Positions 41,268 to 50,085 of a stretch of 64,000 nt of DNA are shown in pieces (position 1 is the first letter of the stretch; every line of letters starts with the position of its first letter). The stretch comes from Hyphomicrobium sp. (GTDB lineage: Bacteria; Pseudomonadota; Alphaproteobacteria; Rhizobiales; Hyphomicrobiaceae). The translations under genes and the position numbers were made by a program. The stretch is taken from the NCBI GenBank assembly GCA_019751875.1, contig JAIEMV010000015.1, forward strand, positions 62,001 to 126,000, written 5' to 3'. The notes below the pieces were generated by a model. It had not been told where the DNA came from. It ran no database searches and worked only from the letters and a program-made list of their open reading frames with translations.

Positions 41268-42347
41268 ATGACAGACTGCGGCTGGCAGAGGCTCCTGATC
41301 GGAGTTCTGTTTGCGGCGCTCCTCATGAGGGGGGGCGGCGTAGCGGCTGCTGATTCTGACATCGCGACGGGCGCTATTGGGCCGGCGGCACCATGTGTGG
41401 GCGTTCCTGACGCCCTCGGTGTTTCGCGTATCGCGGAGATCGATACGACCGACGGACCGCGGTTCGGCGTACCGGGCCCGGATGCGTACCCTCTCCTGCA
41501 AGACAAGGAAGTCATCCTGACTTTCGATGATGGGCCTGTTCGTCGCTATACCGAACCCATTCTCGATGCGCTGGACGAGCAGTGCGTGAAGGCAACGTTC
41601 TTTACCGTAGGGCGAATGGCGCTCGCCGATCCCCAGACGCTTCGCGATACCGCGGCGCGAGGACATACGATCGCGTCACATACCTGGTCGCATAAGCGGC
41701 TCGACCGCATCGGCTCGGCGGCGTCGAAGCAGGAAATTGAACTGGGTTTTAGCGCAACGACCCTGGCCCTCGGCCGCCCCATCGCTCCGCTGTTCCGCTT
41801 TCCTTATCTCGGGGAGAGTTCAGCCATGCGCGCTCATCTGAAGACGCGCCACATCGCGAATGTCGCCATCCACATCGACAGCCGCGATTTTCTGACCCGC
41901 AATCCGACGGTGATGCGCAACAACGTCATGTCACAGCTCGCGCAGAAGGGCCGCGGCATCATTCTCTTTCACGATATTCAGCCGTCTACGGCGGGCGGAA
42001 TGCGGGCGCTGCTCAAGGAGCTCAAGGCTAAGGGATACAAAATCGTCCACATCGTGCCGAAGGGGCAGGCCGCGACCTTGCCCGCATTCGACGCCATGGC
42101 GGAACGGGAGGCGCAACGGCGCAAGCTCGCATTGTCGAGCCAGCCACTTGCCGACCGATCGGTGGTCTGGCCGGTGACGTCAGGCACGCCCGAGCAGTTG
42201 CCATGGGCGACAGAGGATGCCCGCGCCGCACAGCCAGTGTCGGCAGCGCCGTCGCCGGCTTCAAAGAATTCTCCGCCGGTCCGGCCGAATCTGCGACCGG
42301 CGATGAACGATGACAGCTGGGCCACGAATCCGCTCGGCCGACCGTAG
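41268..42347 (+). CDS. polysaccharide deacetylase (NodB homology domain), exported
   Basis: EVILTFDDGPVRRYTEPILDALDEQCVKATFFTVGRMA, HTIASHTWSHKRLD, FRFPYLGES; ATG 41268 with signal segment. Confidence 0.88.
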   Translation: MTDCGWQRLLIGVLFAALLMRGGGVAAADSDIATGAIGPAAPCVGVPDALGVSRIAEIDTTDGPRFGVPGPDAYPLLQDKEVILTFDDGPVRRYTEPILDALDEQCVKATFFTVGRMALADPQTLRDTAARGHTIASHTWSHKRLDRIGSAASKQEIELGFSATTLALGRPIAPLFRFPYLGESSAMRAHLKTRHIANVAIHIDSRDFLTRNPTVMRNNVMSQLAQKGRGIILFHDIQPSTAGGMRALLKELKAKGYKIVHIVPKGQAATLPAFDAMAEREAQRRKLALSSQPLADRSVVWPVTSGTPEQLPWATEDARAAQPVSAAPSPASKNSPPVRPNLRPAMNDDSWATNPLGRP

Positions 42348-42454
42348 GGATGCGTGCAAGCCTCAGATGCCTAACCTTCTGACGCCACGCTGTTGCCCAA
42401 ACACTGGAAATCGGCCACGCTCCGCCGACTTCGAGTATTTCAGGGTGGGGCCCG

Positions 42455-43588
42455 ATGCTGCGGCGACTGGGATTGATTTTGGCGCTTTCATTCATCGCAG
42501 GCATGACGGCTGCCGGGGCGGCGCAGGCCGAGCACACGTGTGCCGATCCCAAATCAGCTCTCGGCGTGGAACGTGTCGTCGAGATCGATGCGTCCACAGG
42601 ACCGCTTTTCGGCGACCTCTCAGGACTGACGCGCGAAGAGAGCTTTCTTCAGCCGCGCGAGGTCGTGCTGACGTTCGACGACGGCCCGATGCCGTGGATC
42701 ACGAAGTCGATCCTCGACACTCTCGATCGATTTTGCACAAAGGCTACTTTTTTCTCGGTCGGACGAATGGCCATCGCCTACCCTGCCACCGTGAAAGATG
42801 TGCTGTCGCGCGGACATACGCTGGGTAGCCATACCTGGTCGCACCCACTCAATCTCAAGCGTCGCGGTCTGGATCGAGCCATCGACGAGATCGAACGCGG
42901 TTTTTCCGCCATTGCAATGGCGGCGGGGCAGCCCATCGCGCCATTCTTCCGCTTTCCCGGCCTTAGCGACAGCGATCCGATGCTGGCGCACTTGCAGTCG
43001 CGCGGGATCGCGACTTTCACGGTCGATGTCGTTTCGAATGACAGTTACATCGGCAATGCCGATCGACTTGCCACCTATACCTTGGCGCAGATCGACAAGC
43101 GGCAGGGCGGCATTATTCTTTTTCATGACATCAAGAGCGCGACGGCCAAGGCGCTCCCCGTCGTGCTGGCAGGGTTGAGGCAGCGCGGCTACAAGGTCGT
43201 TCACATGCGGCCGAAGGCGCCTGTCGTACCGCTCGACGCCTACGACGCGGACCTGGAAAAGCTGCTCGTCAAATCGCAGCCGAAAGCGACCGCCGTGCCG
43301 TCAGTGATCGCCGCATCAGCCGATGCGTCAGGGCCAGCATCGCATCTGCTGCCCTTTTTCGGATCGCCGGCAGTCCTGAAGACGTTGTCCGGCGAGGACG
43401 CGGAGGTGACGCCAATCTCGCCTCCAGCGCGGGTGCGTGCGGCCGCCACGACGGGGCTGCATGCCGAGGTCGGTGCGCAGCAGGAGCGTAAGAGCGAGCG
43501 GGTGCGCAGTGACCAAAAGGTGAAACCGAAGCGGGTCAAACGAGCCACCGCCAGCGAGCCGTCACCATTCATGATGTTTGGATTTTGA
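42455..43588 (+). CDS. polysaccharide deacetylase (NodB homology domain), tandem paralog
   Basis: EVVLTFDDGPMPWITKSILDTLDRFCTKATFFSVGRMA, HTLGSHTWSHPLNLK, FRFPGLSDSD; signal peptide. Confidence 0.88.
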   Translation: MLRRLGLILALSFIAGMTAAGAAQAEHTCADPKSALGVERVVEIDASTGPLFGDLSGLTREESFLQPREVVLTFDDGPMPWITKSILDTLDRFCTKATFFSVGRMAIAYPATVKDVLSRGHTLGSHTWSHPLNLKRRGLDRAIDEIERGFSAIAMAAGQPIAPFFRFPGLSDSDPMLAHLQSRGIATFTVDVVSNDSYIGNADRLATYTLAQIDKRQGGIILFHDIKSATAKALPVVLAGLRQRGYKVVHMRPKAPVVPLDAYDADLEKLLVKSQPKATAVPSVIAASADASGPASHLLPFFGSPAVLKTLSGEDAEVTPISPPARVRAAATTGLHAEVGAQQERKSERVRSDQKVKPKRVKRATASEPSPFMMFGF

Positions 43589-43709
43589 GCGCACCACTCG
43601 GGGTAGTAGCAATATCCTAAGGTGCTAACGTCGCTGTCGGATCCTAGGAATTTGACGTTAGAGCCGCACTGGCTTGCGACCTTTTTCGGTGCCAAGTGAG
43701 CATTGGTAT

Positions 43710-43794
43710 TGGTGCGGTTGAGAGGACTCGAACCTCCACGGGTTGCCCCGTTACCACCTCAAGGTAGTGCGTCTACCAATTCCGCCACAACCGC
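43710..43794 (-). tRNA. tRNA-Leu (GAG)
   Basis: Minus strand GCGGTTGTGGCGGAATTGGTAGACGCACTACCTTGAGGTGGTAAC...GGTTCGAGTCCTCTCAACCGCACCA; loop TTGAGGT gives anticodon GAG; encoded CCA. Confidence 0.95.
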
Positions 43795-44068
43795 ATGGGG
43801 ATCACTCCCGCCGGCTGTTAGCCAAGAGGGAGGAACCGCGCAGCACCCCAGATTGGAGTGCTGCCGAGGCGACGGGAACTAACAGACCGATCAAGAGAAG
43901 GCAAGCGGCAACCGGCACCGGAGCCTCAACAAATGAACGGGCTGCGGCAACCCGCGTCAGTTGGGGCCCCATCACGCGTTGCGGGCCGCGGTCCGGCACT
44001 GGCAGAGTAGACAAAGAACGTTGATCAGGCGCTCGGACCAATCTCGAAGGACGTTATCTGAGATTTTC

Positions 44069-44773
44069 ATGTCGGACCCCAACCCCATCCTTCGCCTGAT
44101 GCGATCATCCGCAGCTGTCGACTATCCAGCGGCCGTTCAATTCATGGAAAAGGAAGCAACCGCGATCGCAAATGGCGATCATCCTGAACTCATCTGGTTT
44201 CTGGAACATCCTCCAATCTTGACGAAGGGAACGCGCGGGCGCGCCGAGCATCTCATGGATGCGGGTCGATTCCCGGTGTTCGAGACGGATCGCGGAGGCG
44301 AGATCACCTACCACGGACCGGGACAGCGCATCGTTTATACGCTGCTGGATGTCCGCCGTCGTGCGAACGGGGACGTTCGTGCGTTCGTCCGACTGCTCGA
44401 GCGTTGTGTGATCGGTGCTCTCGATAGGTTGGGTGTGATGGCGACGAGCGATCCGGCACGCCCCGGCGTCTGGGTTCGACGGGCCGAACTGCCACGGGGC
44501 GAAGCGAAGATCGGCGCGCTCGGGCTGAAGGTTCGGCGCGGAGTCAGCCTGCATGGGATCAGCCTGAACGTGGACCCCGACTTGTCACATTTCGCGACGA
44601 TCGTAGCGTGCGGTTTGGAGGGGTCGGCGATCACCAGCCTCGCGGCGCTCGGTGCGGTTGCGGATTTCAAATCTGTGGATAATGCGCTCATCGCGAGCCT
44701 CACGGACTATCTCGGACCTCTCACGGACGTGCCTTACGTCGGCGTGGATGCCGACACGGGCGTCACACCTTAG
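44069..44773 (+). CDS. lipB: lipoyl(octanoyl) transferase
   Basis: LIWFLEHPPILTKGTRGRAEHL, RGGEITYHGPGQRIVYTLLD, GEAKIGALGLKVRRGVSLHGISLNVDPDL. Confidence 0.93.
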   Translation: MSDPNPILRLMRSSAAVDYPAAVQFMEKEATAIANGDHPELIWFLEHPPILTKGTRGRAEHLMDAGRFPVFETDRGGEITYHGPGQRIVYTLLDVRRRANGDVRAFVRLLERCVIGALDRLGVMATSDPARPGVWVRRAELPRGEAKIGALGLKVRRGVSLHGISLNVDPDLSHFATIVACGLEGSAITSLAALGAVADFKSVDNALIASLTDYLGPLTDVPYVGVDADTGVTP

Positions 44774-44815
44774 TTCCGCGTCCCAGCAGCAGCGCCGGCC
44801 GTGCCGAAAGAAAAA

Positions 44816-44845
44816 CGGCACCCGAGCCGGATAGCGCGGGTGCCG
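44816..44845 (-). terminator. intrinsic terminator for the minus-strand gene at 44876..45238
   Basis: CGGCACCCG/CGGGTGCCG 9-bp stem; minus strand continues TTTTTCTTTC. Confidence 0.7.
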
Positions 44846-44875
44846 GATTGCATTGCCTCGATCAACTCTGCCGCT

Positions 44876-45238
44876 TTACGGGCTGGGCTTGGAAGGCTGG
44901 CCGGTCGCTCCGGTAGGTGGAGAAACCAGCGGCCCTTGCCCTTCAGCGTAGAGATCGCCCCCTTCGATGGTCGTGACCTCCGTGCCTTCGAGCACGTAGG
45001 GATTCACGTCGTCACCGTCGATGCGGATGCGGCACCCGCGTTCGCAGACCCCTTCAAGAACCTCGTCTTTTTTGAGAACGTGGTCTTTCTGGACGTCCTC
45101 CTCGATGATCGTGACCGTGTGGTCCTTGTCATCCCGGTTTGTGACCGACGCCGCTTGCGCGGCGGAGAAAACGCTGACCAGCATCGCCGTGGGAACCACC
45201 GAAGCTCCAAAGAGCCGACTGACTAGGTTCCAGGGCAC
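44876..45238 (-). CDS. small exported protein, unknown function
   Basis: ORF to 45352 but its N terminus overlaps another frame; GTG at 45238 gives VPWNLVSRLFGASVVPTAMLVSVFSAAQA signal-like start (alternative ATG 45184). Confidence 0.5.
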   Translation of the reverse strand: MPWNLVSRLFGASVVPTAMLVSVFSAAQAASVTNRDDKDHTVTIIEEDVQKDHVLKKDEVLEGVCERGCRIRIDGDDVNPYVLEGTEVTTIEGGDLYAEGQGPLVSPPTGATGQPSKPSP

Positions 45239-45252
45239 GAGGCAGGAAACTC

Positions 45253-45327
45253 TTACTTCTTCTTCTTCGCCGCCGGCTTCTTGGCAGCGGCCTTCTTTGC
45301 GGCAGGCTTCTTTGCAGCTTTGGCCAT
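45253..45327 (-). CDS. 24-aa Lys/Ala-rich histone H1-like micro-protein
   Basis: MAKAAKKPAAKKAAAKKPAAKKKK*; AAGGA 8 nt before the ATG; below the ORF-track length cutoff. Confidence 0.6.
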   Translation of the reverse strand: MAKAAKKPAAKKAAAKKPAAKKKK

Positions 45328-45451
45328 GTGTTTCGTCCTTCAGTTTATCCACCGTGCATGACTGCGCGGTTCTGCTTCCCCGACTCGCGTCGAGACGTTT
45401 GCAATGTGGTGAGAATCAAATCGAGCTTCAAACGGAATTTTCCGCTGACCA

Positions 45452-45470
45452 CTATCGAAAATTTCGATAG
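45452..45470. promoter_or_regulatory. perfect 19-bp palindrome, LysR-type operator candidate
   Basis: CTATCGAAA-A-TTTCGATAG, contains ATC-N9-GAT (T-N11-A), 36 bp before the LysR ATG. Confidence 0.6.
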
Positions 45471-45506
45471 ATAGGTCACCCTCGTCATAACCTGTGCGAG
45501 TTCAGG

Positions 45507-46361
45507 ATGGACATCAATCTCGCCCGCACTTTCCTGATGGTCGCTGAAACCGGGAGTTTCATTGATGCCGCGCATCGCTTGAACATCACGCAATCCACGG
45601 TTTCCGCGCGGATCAAAGGGCTTGAAGATCTACTCGGGCGTCCCGTTTTTGAACGGTCGAAGTCCGGCGCGGACCTGACGGCGGCGGGCGAACAGTTCCA
45701 CAAGCACGCCCTCGCACTCGTCCGCGTCTGGCAGCGCGCGCAGCTCGAAGTCTCACTTTCCGATCAGCATCGGGATCACATCGCAATCGGTGCGCCGGCC
45801 ACGCTCTGGCATGGCGTGCTGTTGAAGACCATCTCGATGCTAAGAAGCGAGGCACCCGACATCGCCGTTTCAGCCACCGCTGCGCTGCCGGACGTCCTGA
45901 CTCAGCGGCTTATCGAAGGAACCCTCGATCTGGCGGTGATGTACCGGCCGATCCAGCCGCCGGGGCACACGGTCGAACATCTCTTCGACGAGGAATTCGT
46001 GCTGGTCACAAGCGGCCGAGCCGGCCAGCGGAAGGGGAATACGGATTACGTCTTCATCAATTGGGGGCCGGATTTCCAGCAGGATCACGCCGCGGCATAT
46101 CCGGAACTGATCAAACCGGGGCTCTCGCTAGATCTTGGCAGCATGCCGCTGGAGTATGTACTCGCCAATGAACTGTCGGCTTATTTCCCGATGCGGCTCG
46201 TGAAGTCTTACCTTTCGCGCGGTCGCCTCAAACAACCCAAGCGAGCCCGCCGCTTTGTCTACCCCGTCTATCTCGTGTACCCCGAAGCCCGTGACGAGGA
46301 GGCGTACGAGCCAATTCTCGACCGGCTCAGGCGCGAATGCGGTCGTTACGCTTCTGATTAG
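45507..46361 (+). CDS. LysR family transcriptional regulator
   Basis: MDINLARTFLMVAETGSFIDAAHRLNITQSTVSARIKGLEDLLGRPVFERSKSGADLTAAGE HTH. Confidence 0.92.
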   Translation: MDINLARTFLMVAETGSFIDAAHRLNITQSTVSARIKGLEDLLGRPVFERSKSGADLTAAGEQFHKHALALVRVWQRAQLEVSLSDQHRDHIAIGAPATLWHGVLLKTISMLRSEAPDIAVSATAALPDVLTQRLIEGTLDLAVMYRPIQPPGHTVEHLFDEEFVLVTSGRAGQRKGNTDYVFINWGPDFQQDHAAAYPELIKPGLSLDLGSMPLEYVLANELSAYFPMRLVKSYLSRGRLKQPKRARRFVYPVYLVYPEARDEEAYEPILDRLRRECGRYASD

Positions 46362-46510
46362 TGGCGCACGGCGACTCCGCTGGCGCGGAGCCGGCCGCCG
46401 TGCGCGGTAACGTGCGGAGCCGGGCGCCGTGCCTCGGACCAGTGGCGCACGGCGACTCCGCTGGCGCGGAGCCGGCCGCCGTGCGCGGTAACGTGCGGAG
46501 CCGGGCGCCG
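46361..46510. repeat. duplicated palindromic element: 69-bp perfect direct repeat with 81-bp period
   Basis: GTGGCGCACGGCGACTCCGCTGGCGCGGAGCCGGCCGCCGTGCGCGGTAACGTGCGGAGCCGGGCGCCG at 46361 and 46442; each copy has GCGCACGGCG/CGCCGTGCGC and CTCCGC/GCGGAG inverted repeats. Confidence 0.9.
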
Positions 46511-46535
46511 GGCGTGGAGAGCCGACCTGAACGAA

Positions 46536-46565
46536 AAAAGGCCGGCCACATTGCTGGGGCCGACC
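46536..46565 (-). terminator. intrinsic terminator of pccA
   Basis: Hairpin AGGCCGGCC / GGCCGACCT with one mismatch, minus strand followed by TTTTTTC. Confidence 0.6.
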
Positions 46566-46591
46566 TCTGCATTCCTGTGATGTGCGAATGA

Positions 46592-48607
46592 TCAGGCGAA
46601 TTCGAGGATCACGGCATCGACGGCGAGGCTGTCGCCGGCCTTAGCGTTGACCTTTTTGACTTTGCCGTCGATTTCGGCGCGCAGGACGTTTTCCATCTTC
46701 ATGGCTTCGACCACGACCAACGGGTCGCCGGCCTTCACATCGGCGCCCTCCTCGACGTTGACCGCCTTGACCAGTCCTGGCATGGGGCACAGCAGGTACT
46801 TGGACATGTCGGCCGCGACCTTCACTGGCATGAGGGCTGCGAGTTCGGCTTCGCGACTGGTGAAGACGTGCACGGGAACGGTGATGCCGCGATAGGAGAG
46901 CGTCAGTCCGTTGAGGAGTGGGCGCACCATGATCGCGACGTCGCGGTTGTTCACCTTGCCATGCCAGAGCGGCTGACCGGGCTGCCAGCTGGAGACAATC
47001 GAAATCGTCTCACCGCGGGCTTCATCGTCACCAATCATGGTGACGGCGAATGAGTGGTCTGCACCCGTCACTTCCATCTTGAGCTGGTCGTCGCCGATCT
47101 TGACCACACGGGTCTTGGCGAAGCTCACCGCTGTTCCCGACATCTGGTGGGTGATCTGGCGGCGACGAGAATTCTGCTGATGGTCGATGACGGCGGCGAC
47201 CGCGGCTAGGATGCGGCGCTCTTCGCCCTCCGCTGCGCGGGGCTTAAAGCCGTCCGGGTACTCTTCCTTGATGAACCCGGTCGAGATCTTGCCCGAGATC
47301 CAGCGCGGATGCTGCATCACCGCCTGGAGGAAGGGGATGTTGTGCTGAATGCCATCGATATAGAAGGCATCGAGCGCATCGGCCTGAGCGGCAATCGCTT
47401 TTTCGCGCGTCGGTGCGTGGGTGACGAGCTTGGCGATCATCGGATCGTAATACATCGAGATTTCGCCACCCTCGAAGACGCCGGTGTCGTTGCGGACGGT
47501 GGCGCCTTCACGAGCACCCTCGGCCGGCGGCCGGTACTTCACCAGACGGCCGATGGAGGGCAAGAAATTGCGGAACGGGTCTTCGGCGTAGACCCGGCTT
47601 TCGACGGCCCAACCGTTCAGCTTGATGTCGGACTGCTTGAAGGGGAGCTTTTCGCCAGCGGCCACGCGGATCATCTGTTCGACGAGGTCGACACCGGTGA
47701 TCATCTCGGTGACGGGGTGCTCCACCTGCAGGCGGGTGTTCATCTCGAGAAAGTAGAACGAGCGATCCTGCCCCGCAACGAACTCGACGGTACCGGCACT
47801 GTCGTAGCCAACGGCTTTTGCCAGCGCGACGGCCTGCTCGCCCATGGCCTTGCGGGTCTTCTCGTCGAGAAGGGGCGATGGCGCTTCTTCAAGGACCTTC
47901 TGGTTGCGGCGCTGGATGGAACACTCGCGCTCGCCGAGGTAGACGACGTTGCCGTGCTTGTCGCCGATCAGCTGGATTTCGATGTGGCGGGGATCGACAA
48001 TGAACTTCTCGATGAACATGCGATCGTCGCCGAACGAGGACTTGGCCTCCGACCTGGCGAGGGGGAAGCCTTCTTCCACTTCCTTGCGGGTGAAGGCGAT
48101 GCGCATGCCCTTGCCGCCGCCCCCGGCGGAGGCCTTCATCATCACCGGATAGCCGATCTCTTCAGCAATCTTGACGGCATGCTTTTCGTCGCTGATTTCG
48201 CCCATGTAGCCGGGGACGGTCGAAACCTTGGCCGCGGCCGCAGCCTTCTTGGATTCGATCTTGTCGCCCATGGCGGCGATGGCGCGCGGGTTGGGGCCAA
48301 TGAACACGATGCCAGCCTTCGCCAGGGCAAGTGGGAATGCCTCGCGTTCCGACAGAAAGCCGTATCCCGGGTGGACGGCCTCGGCTCCGGTCTGTTTGCA
48401 GGCGTCGATGATTTTGTCGATTATGAGATAGGACTGCGCCGCAGGGGCCGGGCCGATGTGGACCGCTTCGTCCGCCATCTCGACGTGCAAGGCGTCCCGG
48501 TCGGCATCGGAGTAGACCGCTACGGTCTTAATACCCATCTTGCGTGCGGTCTTGATGACACGGCAGGCGATCTCGCCGCGGTTGGCGATCAGGATCTTCT
48601 TGAACAT
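46592..48607 (-). CDS. pccA: acetyl/propionyl-CoA carboxylase alpha subunit (biotin carboxylase + BCCP)
   Basis: 671 aa; MFKKILIANRGEIACRVIKTARKMGIKTVAVYSDAD; C-terminal VVVEAMKMENVLRA biotinylation site. Confidence 0.93.
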   Translation of the reverse strand: MFKKILIANRGEIACRVIKTARKMGIKTVAVYSDADRDALHVEMADEAVHIGPAPAAQSYLIIDKIIDACKQTGAEAVHPGYGFLSEREAFPLALAKAGIVFIGPNPRAIAAMGDKIESKKAAAAAKVSTVPGYMGEISDEKHAVKIAEEIGYPVMMKASAGGGGKGMRIAFTRKEVEEGFPLARSEAKSSFGDDRMFIEKFIVDPRHIEIQLIGDKHGNVVYLGERECSIQRRNQKVLEEAPSPLLDEKTRKAMGEQAVALAKAVGYDSAGTVEFVAGQDRSFYFLEMNTRLQVEHPVTEMITGVDLVEQMIRVAAGEKLPFKQSDIKLNGWAVESRVYAEDPFRNFLPSIGRLVKYRPPAEGAREGATVRNDTGVFEGGEISMYYDPMIAKLVTHAPTREKAIAAQADALDAFYIDGIQHNIPFLQAVMQHPRWISGKISTGFIKEEYPDGFKPRAAEGEERRILAAVAAVIDHQQNSRRRQITHQMSGTAVSFAKTRVVKIGDDQLKMEVTGADHSFAVTMIGDDEARGETISIVSSWQPGQPLWHGKVNNRDVAIMVRPLLNGLTLSYRGITVPVHVFTSREAELAALMPVKVAADMSKYLLCPMPGLVKAVNVEEGADVKAGDPLVVVEAMKMENVLRAEIDGKVKKVNAKAGDSLAVDAVILEFA

Positions 48608-48879
48608 CGCGGATGCGGTCCCGTCTTGGTTTTATAGGGAGAGAATGGGGTCAGATCGACGGCTGGTTCTAGACGCCTCTTTCCCTCACGTAAACGGGCA
48701 ACATGGCGCGCCCGGAACGCCTCGAAGATCGGACGGGGCCCTGCTCTTGCGGCCCCTCGCGCGCGCCGGCAAAGCGTTAAGATCGCCGGTTTTCGAAATT
48801 CGATCAATGAACCGGCACGCCCTTCAAGCAGAGCACCACCGGGCGCGCAAGTTCCAGCGCATCGCGAAGCCGGCTCTGC

Positions 48880-49884
48880 TCAGGCCGCCGAGGTTCGGCG
48901 GATCAGATCCACAAGTGCAGGGTGGAGCATCGTAGCTTCCCGGCGCAGGTACTCGATGAGGGCCAGTTCCGTGGGGGTCAGGCGATCGTCGCGGGTCAAA
49001 CGCTCGACCAGCCAACTTGCCTCACCTTCGGTGATTTCTTCGTTGGTGATGATCTCGATTCGCTGCCGCTCGAGGCGGGCGAGCGCGCGCTCTTCGGCGC
49101 TCTGCTCAGTGTATGCGTCCCAGACGCTCGCAAGGCTGCTCGTCGCGATTGCATCCACAAGGTTGAACAGAGAGAGGTCGCCGCGGCGCTTCAGCCACGA
49201 ATCGGAGCGCAAGGCTTCCTCGCGGCTCGGCGGCGCGTATCCAGAGGCTGCCAGAATCACGTTGGCCATCGCCTTGACAAAGAGGTCCGTCCAGGCGGCA
49301 TTGGGCGTGCCGGATGCAACACTCTCTTCGATGGCGATCAGAACTTCGGCCTCGGCGCGGGTGACGGCAATACTGCCATCACCGCCGAAGGCATAGAGAA
49401 CCCGCCGGACCAGATCGACCTCGGCGTCGGTGATCGTGCCCGTGGCGCGGGTTCCCCCTGTGCGCAACGGGCCGTCACCCTCAACCACCGCGCGTCTCAC
49501 TTCATCGAGTGCGAAGCGAACGAGGCGCTCGGGCGACCAGCGGGCCGTGTCCAAAACCTGGAGCAGCAGGTCGAGTTCGGTCTTCGTGCGCACCTTGCCT
49601 TCGGGGGCGATCATGGAGATCAGCCAGTCGGCGTTCGCGGCGGTAATGTAACCCTCGGGTTCGGCTTGATTGACCACGTAATCGCACAATGCCTGCACAA
49701 AGAATTGAGACCATGCCGCGTCCTGTACGGGGCAGGTCTCATTCAGTCGAACCAGGGCCATGGCTTCGTCGGAGGTGATGAGCCCGTCGTCGTAGTACGC
49801 CTGGCGCATGCGCAGGACGTCCTGCTCGCGGATGCTGCCGCGCGAAGAAATGGTGTCGACCGACACCGACCGCAGAATGCTCAT
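48880..49884 (-). CDS. uncharacterised helical protein with internal domain duplication
   Basis: 334 aa; two aligned segments sharing D(G)xI..xEAxxLxxxxE...AAWxxxFVxA...GY...WL. Confidence 0.7.
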   Translation of the reverse strand: MSILRSVSVDTISSRGSIREQDVLRMRQAYYDDGLITSDEAMALVRLNETCPVQDAAWSQFFVQALCDYVVNQAEPEGYITAANADWLISMIAPEGKVRTKTELDLLLQVLDTARWSPERLVRFALDEVRRAVVEGDGPLRTGGTRATGTITDAEVDLVRRVLYAFGGDGSIAVTRAEAEVLIAIEESVASGTPNAAWTDLFVKAMANVILAASGYAPPSREEALRSDSWLKRRGDLSLFNLVDAIATSSLASVWDAYTEQSAEERALARLERQRIEIITNEEITEGEASWLVERLTRDDRLTPTELALIEYLRREATMLHPALVDLIRRTSAA

Positions 49885-50020
49885 GTTACCCCGACCCGAC
49901 TAAGACAAAAGCTCGAGGTTGACGCTAGCGGTGGGGCCTTACCAAAGTGCTAAGCTGTGTTCTGTTCTGCGCCACAAATCGCCAACGTTGCCTTCGTGCA
50001 CCTCAAGACAGCGGCGGGCA

Positions 50021-50049
50021 AAAAAGAGGGCCGCCCGGAGAGCGGCCCT
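50021..50049 (-). terminator. intrinsic terminator for the minus-strand gene 50086..50475
   Basis: AGGGCCGC/GCGGCCCT stem; minus strand continues CTTTTTTG. Confidence 0.75.
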
Positions 50050-50085
50050 GAGAGTTCGGGGAGAAAGCTGGGGGACGGGGCGGGT

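Noticed and set aside
43625-43661. Inverted repeat CTAACGTC...GACGTTAG upstream of the tRNA-Leu region
   Set aside because: 8-bp arms with a 21-nt loop; could be chance, no T-run
43710-43794. tRNA-Leu as an integration site for a mobile element
   Set aside because: No integrase, partial tRNA copy or att-like repeat found nearby
46327-46591. Small ORFs on both strands across the duplicated palindromic element
   Set aside because: Their repeated peptides simply reflect the 81-bp DNA repeat
47309-48637. 442-aa plus-strand ORF opposite pccA
   Set aside because: Shadow ORF; pccA on the minus strand has clear biotin carboxylase motifs
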